Position numbers and translations under genes: made by a program. This document shows, in pieces, positions 5,712-11,534 of a stretch of 11,534 nt of DNA (position 1 is the stretch's first letter; every line of letters starts with the position of its first letter). Below the pieces are notes generated by a model. That model was not told the DNA's origin. It made no database searches and worked only from the letters and a program-made list of their open reading frames with translations. This DNA is from an uncultured Leucothrix sp. (GTDB taxonomy: Bacteria > Pseudomonadota > Gammaproteobacteria > Thiotrichales > Thiotrichaceae), in contig CALKXC010000222.1 of NCBI GenBank assembly GCA_938004025.1, forward strand, positions 1 to 11,534, given 5' to 3'.

Positions 5712-7010
5712 TTAGCTTGATTGTGGAGCAGTTTCCCGTGCAATCGCTCGATAGCCAATATCAGTACGATAATACACATTATCCCAAGTAATTTGATTCG
5801 TCAGGGAGTAAGCTTTTTCCTGAGCGGCAGTCACTGTATCACCCAAACCAACGGCACAGAGCACCCTGCCCCCAGCCGTAACTACTCCTTGCTCATTCAA
5901 TGACGTGCCCGCATGAAAAACTTTTGCTTCATCAGATGGTATTTCTGGCAGACCATTAATAACCACACCCTTAGCATAGTCATTGGGGTAACCTCCAGCC
6001 GCTAACACTACTCCAAGCGCGGCTCTAGAGTCCCACTCTGTACTCACCTGCTTTAAATTACCATCGAGTGCATGCTCCAATAGCTCCACTAAATCGGACT
6101 TTAATCTCATCATGATTGGTTGAGTTTCAGGATCTCCAAAGCGCACATTAAACTCTAAAACTTTTATTGAGCCCTCTGGTGAAACCATCACACCTGCGTA
6201 TAAAAAGCCTGTGAATGAACATCCCTCAGCCGCCATTCCCTGCACCGTTGGGTTTATCACTTGCTCCATGATTAAATTATGCACTTCAGGAGTAACAACC
6301 GGTGCCGGTGAATAAGCTCCCATTCCGCCAGTGTTTGGACCTAGATCTCCATTATCACGTGCTTTGTGATCCTGAGAACTAGCCATCGGTAAGCTAGTTG
6401 TTCCATCAGCAACCACTATAAAGCTTGCCTCTTCACCGACTAGAAACTCTTCGACAACCACTCGATGTCCTGCATCACCAAACGCGTTACCTGCCAACAT
6501 ATCATTTATAGCGTCGATAGCTTCTTGCTCGGTCTGAGCAATAATAACGCCCTTACCAGCAGCTAAACCATCAGCCTTAACGACAATTGGGGCGCCGACT
6601 GATTTCACATAGGCGACCGCTTCTTCAATCTCCGTGAAATTCCCATAAGCGGCAGTTGGGATGCTATGACGAGCAAGGAAGTCTTTTGCAAACGCTTTTG
6701 ATCCCTCTAACTGGGCTGCCAATTGAGTTGGGCCAAAACAACGCAAGCCTGCTTCTGCAAACTGATCAACAATTCCTGCAACCAAAGGCGCTTCAGGGCC
6801 AATGACGGTTAATCCAATTTCGTTATCTCTAGCAAATGACAGTAGGCCACTAATATCATCGGAAGATATGGCTACGTTTTCGACGCCAGATTCTAAGGCC
6901 GTTCCAGCATTACCTGGTGCCACAAATACTGTTGTAACTTTAGATGATTGAGCAATTTTCCACGCCAATGCGTGCTCACGCCCGCCGCTTCCTACCAGCA
7001 ATACCTTCAT
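5712..7010 (-). CDS. purD: Phosphoribosylamine-glycine ligase (GAR synthetase)
   Basis: PurD joins phosphoribosylamine and glycine using ATP, the second step of de novo purine synthesis, in the cytosol. At 432 residues it matches the usual length (about 430). The N-terminal domain starts MKVLLVGSGGREHALAWK. The ATP-grasp core shows GPEAPLVAG (71-79), GSKAFAKDF (103-111), VVKADGLAAGKGV (143-155), VVEEFLVGEEAS (185-196), HKARDNGDLGPNTGGMGA (215-232) and LEFNVRFGDPETQ (285-297). These hold the usual nucleotide-, magnesium- and substrate-binding residues, so the enzyme should be active. The ATG at 7010 is preceded by TAGGAT. In many relatives purD follows purH; here it stands alone, between a convergent rhombosortase gene and divergent ispH. 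No clear PurR box was found upstream. Confidence 0.98.
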   Translation of the reverse strand: MKVLLVGSGGREHALAWKIAQSSKVTTVFVAPGNAGTALESGVENVAISSDDISGLLSFARDNEIGLTVIGPEAPLVAGIVDQFAEAGLRCFGPTQLAAQLEGSKAFAKDFLARHSIPTAAYGNFTEIEEAVAYVKSVGAPIVVKADGLAAGKGVIIAQTEQEAIDAINDMLAGNAFGDAGHRVVVEEFLVGEEASFIVVADGTTSLPMASSQDHKARDNGDLGPNTGGMGAYSPAPVVTPEVHNLIMEQVINPTVQGMAAEGCSFTGFLYAGVMVSPEGSIKVLEFNVRFGDPETQPIMMRLKSDLVELLEHALDGNLKQVSTEWDSRAALGVVLAAGGYPNDYAKGVVINGLPEIPSDEAKVFHAGTSLNEQGVVTAGGRVLCAVGLGDTVTAAQEKAYSLTNQITWDNVYYRTDIGYRAIARETAPQSS

Positions 7011-7038
7011 GCGATAACAATCCTAAAACAAACGCAGT

Positions 7039-7067
7039 ATTCTAACCTTTATTAATCAGCATTTCAC
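7039..7067 (-). promoter_or_regulatory. Candidate purD promoter
   Basis: On the minus strand GTGAAA (7062-7067; 4 of 6 matches to consensus), 17 bp and TAGAAT (7039-7044; 5 of 6) lie about 30 bp before the purD start. Spacing is ideal, but the -35 is only moderate. Confidence 0.4.
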
Positions 7068-7116
7068 AATACAGACCCTATATCCTCACGAATAACCCCA
7101 AAAATCAGCTTTGTGA

Positions 7117-7144
7117 TTTACCCAAAGGCAATAACTGATACAAT
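7117..7144 (+). promoter_or_regulatory. Candidate ispH promoter with extended -10
   Basis: TTTACC (7117-7122), a 16-bp spacer and TACAAT (7139-7144) point to ispH. TG one base before the hexamer (7136-7137) gives an extended -10, TGATACAAT. Transcription would begin near 7151, about 20 nt before the start codon. Confidence 0.5.
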
Positions 7145-7172
7145 TATTTTTTTGATTTAAAGAAGCCTAATC

Positions 7173-8111
7173 ATGCAAGTAACCTTAGCTAACCCTCGTG
7201 GATTTTGTGCTGGTGTTGATCGAGCCATCGATATTGTAGACCGCGCGATTGAATTGCTCGGTGCACCGATCTATGTACGGCATGAGGTGGTGCATAATAA
7301 ATTTGTTGTGGACAACCTTCGCGATAAGGGAGCGGTGTTTGTTCAGGAGCTCGATGAAGTTCCTGATGGTAAAACCGTTATCTTTAGTGCCCACGGTGTT
7401 TCAAAGAAAGTACAAGATGAAGCCAAACGTCGCGGATTAAAAGTGTTTGATGCCACCTGCCCTCTTGTGACTAAAGTACACATGGAAGTCGTTCGCTACA
7501 GCCGTGAAGGCCGCGAAACTATTTTAATCGGCCACCGAGGCCACCCTGAAGTTGAAGGCACCATGGGTCAATACGACACTAGCTTTGGTGGATCAATCTA
7601 TCGGGTTGATTCAGAAGAAGAAGTCAACGCCTTAGATATTAAAAACCCAGAAAAAATTGGTTTCGTAACCCAAACTACTTTATCAGTAGATGATACAAAC
7701 ACGGTGATTGAAGCGCTTAAGGTTCGTTATCCAAATATCGAATCTCCAAAGAAAGATGATATTTGCTATGCCACACAAAACAGGCAAGACGCCTTGAAAA
7801 AGCTTGTTGATCAGTGTGATTTAGTATTTGTCGTAGGTTCACCTAATAGCTCAAACTCAAACCGTTTACGCGAGATCGCAGAGAAACGCGGTGTTCCCGC
7901 GTATCTAATTGACGGTGCAGAGGACATTAAGCCGGAGTGGCTTGATGGCAAAAAGAATATTGGCCTGACTGCAGGAGCATCAGCACCTGAAGTGTTAGTT
8001 CAGCAGGTGACTGACCGTCTCAATGAAATGGGCGCAACCATCATGCCCGATACGCAAGGTATCGTTGAGACCGTTTCCTTTGTTTTACCAAAGGAATTAC
8101 GCAATCAATAA
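7173..8111 (+). CDS. ispH: 4-hydroxy-3-methylbut-2-enyl diphosphate reductase
   Basis: IspH (LytB) is the last enzyme of the methylerythritol phosphate pathway. It reduces HMBPP to IPP and DMAPP with an iron-sulfur cluster in the cytosol. The 312 residues match the family's usual length (about 315). The three cluster cysteines are present: C12 in [14 protein letters not shown]96 in [12 protein letters not shown], and C198 in [12 protein letters not shown]41-N42, H74 (SAHG), H121-x-x-H124-P-E126 and the G-S-x-N-S-S-N-S block near 222-229 are the usual substrate contacts. The ATG at 7173 follows AAGAAG at a suitable distance. The gene is alone on its strand. Its stop overlaps by 7 bp the stop end of a convergent pseudopilin gene, leaving no room for a separate terminator. 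Confidence 0.98.
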   Translation: MQVTLANPRGFCAGVDRAIDIVDRAIELLGAPIYVRHEVVHNKFVVDNLRDKGAVFVQELDEVPDGKTVIFSAHGVSKKVQDEAKRRGLKVFDATCPLVTKVHMEVVRYSREGRETILIGHRGHPEVEGTMGQYDTSFGGSIYRVDSEEEVNALDIKNPEKIGFVTQTTLSVDDTNTVIEALKVRYPNIESPKKDDICYATQNRQDALKKLVDQCDLVFVVGSPNSSNSNRLREIAEKRGVPAYLIDGAEDIKPEWLDGKKNIGLTAGASAPEVLVQQVTDRLNEMGATIMPDTQGIVETVSFVLPKELRNQ

Positions 8112-8662
8112 TCCTCAAGCCTGACTCGGCCGGTTCTAGCGACATTGATAATTTTTGTCGCTCCGGAACCTTCAGGCCCAACGCTAAAACTTGCAGGGTT
8201 TGGTGGTCGACCAGAAAACCGATACGAGTAGGTATCTAATGCTGCCGCTGTTCCAACAATTGATACGCTTTTAATCGACTGCTGCACTCTTAAAAGCAAG
8301 TCCGGATCATTAGTGCCATCACCATCTAAATCACAGGTAGTGGCTGTTGTGGCATTGTATGTACTGTCTTCGGCACAGTCTGTAAAAATGAGCCAGCCCG
8401 CTGCATAATCGTTAGGCGAATCACAAGTTACTCCGTTAGCGCTACCACAAATACTGACGGTAATACTGCGCTTAGCGGCTTCACTTCTTGCATACATCAG
8501 TGCGCTTAAGAATTCGTTGGAAGCAGACGTAATTCTATTACTCTCTATCATCTTACTAAAGCTTGGAATCGCAATACTCGCCAGAACTGAAGCGATACTA
8601 ATGGTGATTAGCGCTTCGATTAACGTAAAACCCGAGCTACGATGTGTTGATGTTGTTTTCAT
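8105..8662 (-). CDS. GspH/FimT-family pseudopilin with a calcium-loop-like insertion
   Basis: This 185-residue type IV pilin-like protein has the short leader [11 protein letters not shown], cleavage between G11 and F12, and [16 protein letters not shown] with Glu at mature position 5 (E16). The following segment [22 protein letters not shown] (landmarks S41-R43, N49-E50, A58-R59-S60-E61-A62) is the block typical of FimT/FimU minor pilins of type IV pili, so a role in pilus priming or DNA uptake is plausible. The C-terminal domain has four Cys (72, 80, 96, 110) that could form two disulfides in the periplasm, and the loop [11 protein letters not shown] at 111-121, which looks like a calcium-binding loop. 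It lies 94 bp after trkH on the same strand and overlaps the end of convergent ispH by 7 bp. The ribosome site is weak. FimT is likelier than GspH because gspH is already in the gsp operon. Confidence 0.87.
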   Translation of the reverse strand: MKTTSTHRSSGFTLIEALITISIASVLASIAIPSFSKMIESNRITSASNEFLSALMYARSEAAKRSITVSICGSANGVTCDSPNDYAAGWLIFTDCAEDSTYNATTATTCDLDGDGTNDPDLLLRVQQSIKSVSIVGTAAALDTYSYRFSGRPPNPASFSVGPEGSGATKIINVARTGRVRLEDY

Positions 8663-8756
8663 TATTATTTACATCCATGGATATCTTCCACCAGCTTAAC
8701 AAAATAGGCTGTTAAATTGGGTTAAACATGGACAACTGGTATTGATTCAATAATTT
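8663..8756 (-). promoter_or_regulatory. Gap between trkH and the pseudopilin gene
   Basis: This 94-bp AT-rich gap holds no clear terminator and no good sigma70 promoter. GTTAAA occurs at 8711 and 8721 on plus, exactly 10 bp apart, with an inverted TTAAC at 8696-8700. A 10-bp palindrome, ATCCATGGAT, lies at 8673-8682. The pseudopilin gene could be read from its own weak promoter here or by read-through from trkAH. Confidence 0.25.
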
Positions 8757-10208
8757 TTATTGTCGCCAAAATACTGGCGTCATAACAACTAGCAGGGTAA
8801 ATATTTCAAGACGCCCTAGCAGCATTGACAAACAAAGCACCCACTTCGCAAAGTCATTGATGGAAGCATAGTTCTGGGCTACACCGTCAAGACCTGGTCC
8901 GAGGTTATTTAATGTTGCAGCAACGGCAGAAAAGGCCGTAACCTGGTTTATTCCGCTTGCCATGATTAACAGCATGAATAAAACAAATACACCGATATAA
9001 ACTGAAAAGAATCCCCAAACAGCTTGCATAACATTATCGGGTACTGGTTTTCGATTTAACTTTACAGAGATACGTGCACTCGGGTGAATTAATTTGAGTA
9101 TTTCACGCATACCTTGCTTCAATAACAACAGCACTCTTACAACTTTCATTCCGCCGGCCGTAGAGCCTGCACAGCCGCCCATAAAACTTGAAAAAATCAA
9201 AAGAGCAGGAACGAATACTGGCCAGTAAGTGTAGTCTGACGTACTAAACCCCGTGGTTGTTATCATCGACACGGCTTGAAAGAGCGACACGTAAACTGTC
9301 TGACTTAACGTGCTAAATTGATGACTAAGATATAAGTACAAGCAGCAAATTAAACTGACTACCAACACACAATATAGAAAAAATCTCAGCTCAGAATCTT
9401 TCAAATATAATCTTAAATCTTTTTTACGCCAAACCAGAAAATGTAAGCTGAAATTAGCACTGGATAGCAGCATAAAAACAATGGCTACGCCTTCTATTGC
9501 ATGGTTTTTAAAATACCCAATACTTTCATCATGCGTAGAAAATCCCCCTATGGCAACCGTAGAAAAACTGTGTCCTACCGCATCAAACCAGTTCATACCA
9601 GCAAGCTTGTAAGCGACAGCACAGGCCACGGTAAAGCCAAAATAAATAAACCAAAGTAGTTTTGCTGTTTCCTTAATCCGCGGAGTTAGCTTCGAGTCTT
9701 TGATGGGACCGGGAGTCTCGGCACGAAATAGCTGACTACCGCCCACTCCTAAGATCGGCAATATCGCAACAGCCAATACAATAATCCCCATGCCTCCGAG
9801 CCATTGCAATTGTTGCCTGTAAAACAAAATAGAGTACGGCAACCCCTCTAATTTCGTAATGACCGTGGCACCCGTCGTCGTTAACGCAGAAATCGACTCA
9901 AAAACTGCATCAGTGATACTTAATTCCAATCGAGAGGAAAGAATTAAGGGTAACGCACCAGAAACACCTAGAACGCCCCAGAAAAGGATAACCACCAAAA
10001 AACCGTCGCGAAGCCGCAACTCACTGCTGGCACTGCGCACAGGAAACCAAATCATTGCGCCGCCGATTAGCAGCATAAAGAATGATTTTAGAAAGGGTAA
10101 TAAGTCGAGATCATCATAAATCCAGCCTACAATCATTGGGAACAACTGTGTAAAGCTGAACAGCATCAACAATAAACCAAGAATCCTCTGTATAACGCTA
10201 TATTGCAT
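8757..10208 (-). CDS. trkH: Potassium uptake protein TrkH
   Basis: TrkH is the membrane translocator of the Trk potassium uptake system and works with the TrkA regulator. At 483 residues it matches the family. It holds about ten hydrophobic helices and the four pore-loop filters of the TrkH/KtrB fold: TTTGATV at about 110-116, VAIGGFST at 218-225, TTTGFST at 317-323, and LNNLGPGL at 433-440, each with its filter Gly. The conserved GGCAGSTAGGMKVVR block (344-358) in the third repeat, which carries the gating region, is intact. The ATG is 3 nt after the trkA stop with no strong ribosome site, so translation is probably coupled to trkA. An intact and active protein is expected. Confidence 0.97.
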   Translation of the reverse strand: MQYSVIQRILGLLLMLFSFTQLFPMIVGWIYDDLDLLPFLKSFFMLLIGGAMIWFPVRSASSELRLRDGFLVVILFWGVLGVSGALPLILSSRLELSITDAVFESISALTTTGATVITKLEGLPYSILFYRQQLQWLGGMGIIVLAVAILPILGVGGSQLFRAETPGPIKDSKLTPRIKETAKLLWFIYFGFTVACAVAYKLAGMNWFDAVGHSFSTVAIGGFSTHDESIGYFKNHAIEGVAIVFMLLSSANFSLHFLVWRKKDLRLYLKDSELRFFLYCVLVVSLICCLYLYLSHQFSTLSQTVYVSLFQAVSMITTTGFSTSDYTYWPVFVPALLIFSSFMGGCAGSTAGGMKVVRVLLLLKQGMREILKLIHPSARISVKLNRKPVPDNVMQAVWGFFSVYIGVFVLFMLLIMASGINQVTAFSAVAATLNNLGPGLDGVAQNYASINDFAKWVLCLSMLLGRLEIFTLLVVMTPVFWRQ

Positions 10209-10211
10209 GCT

Positions 10212-11534
10212 TTAGAGGTAAACCATGCCAACTTGGAACATTTTTTCAATCGACGGAATGTAGCGCTTGTCTGAAAGGAAAAGTATCACGTGGTCATTCT
10301 CCTCGATCACCACATGACTGCTCGGAAGAACAACTTCTTTTCCTTTTACAACTGCACAAACTGTCGAACCTGGTGGCAGCTTCAAGTTTTTGAGCTCACG
10401 CCCAACGACACGCGATGTTTTTTCATCACCATGAGCCACCACTTCAAGGACTTCTGCTGCTCCTTTACGCAAAGCATGAACAGAAACTATATCCCCCTGC
10501 CTCACATGCGCTAACAAACCACTTAGCGTAATTTGCTGTGGCGAGATAGCCATATCGATAATCCCACTCTCAACAAGATCAACATAACTAGGGCGATTTA
10601 CAAGTGCCATCACCTTTCTTGCGCCTAGCCTTTTAGCCAGCATAGCGGATAGAATATTGGCTTCATCATCGTTAGTTAACGCACAAAAGACATCCATATT
10701 GCCAATGTCTTCCTCTTGTAAGAGATGCTCATCAGCTGCATCACCTTCCAATACCAAAGTTTTATCAAGTTGCTCCGCCAAAACTCCAGCAATCTCTGAA
10801 TTCTTCTCTATTATTTTAACTTGATATCGCTCATTCTCAATCATGCTGGAGAGTGTGCTGCCCACATTCCCTCCACCCGCAATCATGATTCGTTTATATG
10901 GCTTTTCAACTATGCTCAACTCACTCATCACGACACGAATGTGTTGCGCACTAGCAATAACAAACACCTCATCTTCTGCTTCAATGACCGTATCGCCATC
11001 GGGCAAAATTGCTTTACCCTCTCTAAATATGGCGATTACTCTAACTTCCACATCGGGCATGTGCTCGGCAAAATCACGAATCTGATGGCCGATAAGCTTG
11101 CCTCCGTACTGAGCCTTTAAAGACACTAATTGCACTCGACCTTCAGCGAAACTGATTACTTGAAGTGCGCCTGGGTTAGCAATTAAGCGATAAACCTGCT
11201 CCGTAATTAAACGCTCCGGGCTAATGAGAACATCGACAGGAATCGCCGTTTTAGAAAATAATTCTTGATGATTTAAGTAGCTAACAGCTCTGACTCGTGC
11301 GATTTTGGTCGGTGTACGAAACAGTTGATAGGCCACTTGGCACGCAATCATGTTGACTTCATCACTTGAGGTCACGGCAATCAACATATCTGCATTCATC
11401 ACATTGGCGTTTTCAAGGACATCGGGATGTGATGCATTACCTTGAAAAGTATCAATATCCAGCTTTTCGCGAAGATGCCTCAATCGTTCAGGATCATTAT
11501 CAATGATCACGACATCGTTATCTTCAGTCGCCAG
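10212..11534 (-). CDS. trkA: Trk potassium uptake regulator TrkA (N-terminus beyond the window)
   Basis: TrkA is the cytosolic, NAD(H)-binding peripheral subunit that controls TrkH. The frame stays open to the window end, giving 440 residues plus the stop; E. coli TrkA is 458, so roughly 18 residues are missing, including the first Rossmann glycine motif. The visible part starts within the first RCK-N domain (VVIIDNDPERL, SHPDVL, ADMLIAVTSSDE). It continues with the first TrkA-C domain, the second RCK-N domain with AGGGNVGSTL and a following acidic residue at IIEKN, and the second TrkA-C domain, ending MVYL. A GTG at 11510 is an internal codon and not the start, because homologous residues continue upstream to the window edge. 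It lies 3 nt before trkH in a trkA-trkH operon; an upstream gene is not visible. Confidence 0.97.
   Translation of the reverse strand: MATEDNDVVIIDNDPERLRHLREKLDIDTFQGNASHPDVLENANVMNADMLIAVTSSDEVNMIACQVAYQLFRTPTKIARVRAVSYLNHQELFSKTAIPVDVLISPERLITEQVYRLIANPGALQVISFAEGRVQLVSLKAQYGGKLIGHQIRDFAEHMPDVEVRVIAIFREGKAILPDGDTVIEAEDEVFVIASAQHIRVVMSELSIVEKPYKRIMIAGGGNVGSTLSSMIENERYQVKIIEKNSEIAGVLAEQLDKTLVLEGDAADEHLLQEEDIGNMDVFCALTNDDEANILSAMLAKRLGARKVMALVNRPSYVDLVESGIIDMAISPQQITLSGLLAHVRQGDIVSVHALRKGAAEVLEVVAHGDEKTSRVVGRELKNLKLPPGSTVCAVVKGKEVVLPSSHVVIEENDHVILFLSDKRYIPSIEKMFQVGMVYL

Noticed and set aside
5704..5719. CAAGC/GCTTG hairpin between the rhombosortase gene and purD as a shared terminator
   Set aside because: The stem has only five pairs and no T run on either strand.
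7011..7172. PurR operator upstream of purD
   Set aside because: Only a short CGTTTG-like piece is present; no full palindrome was found.
8740..8760. TATTGATTCAATA palindrome after trkH as a terminator
   Set aside because: AT-only stem without a loop or proper T run; too weak to call.

Overview
The window looks like chromosomal DNA of a gammaproteobacterium, probably aquatic or marine, with moderately AT-leaning base composition. This is an inference from the gene set: a type II secretion pseudopilin operon (gspGHIJ) with a rhombosortase beside it, a trkA-trkH potassium uptake pair, ispH of the methylerythritol phosphate pathway, purD and a FimT-like pilin. No rRNA, tRNA, insertion sequence, phage gene or CRISPR array was seen. 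The genus cannot be named safely.

Layout. Positions 1-702 (minus) hold the N-terminal 234 residues of a dynamin-like GTPase cut by the window edge. Positions 743-2801 (minus) hold a two-gene unit of unknown function. The first gene encodes a 409-residue exported or anchored protein made of Ala/Thr/Val/Glu repeats, a five-proline hinge, three exact-length 13-residue repeats, a Gln/Met coiled coil and a Met/His-rich tail. The second encodes a membrane-anchored protein with a similar low-complexity linker and C-terminal TPR-like helices. A strong rho-independent terminator closes the unit at 743-779. A perfect TATAAT box at 3022-3027 may open it, leaving a leader of about 210 nt. Positions 3132-5055 (minus) are gspG-gspH-gspI-gspJ, tightly packed or overlapping, with no gspK after gspJ. 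Position 5128 starts a divergent rhombosortase gene. purD (minus) and ispH (plus) diverge from 7011-7172. ispH converges with, and overlaps by 7 bp, a FimT-like pseudopilin gene. trkH and trkA (both minus, 3 nt apart) fill the rest, with trkA cut at its N-terminus by the window end.

How they may work together. The gspGHIJ products are processed by a prepilin peptidase and form the T2SS pseudopilus. Rhombosortase is known to cleave GlyGly-CTERM tails of proteins that typically leave the cell by the T2SS, so its location next to gspG suggests a shared export and maturation route. TrkA is the NAD-binding regulatory partner of the TrkH potassium translocator. PurD (purine synthesis) and IspH (isoprenoid precursors) are housekeeping enzymes. 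The most interesting unexplained material is the repeat-protein/TPR operon at 794-2801 and its long upstream leader.
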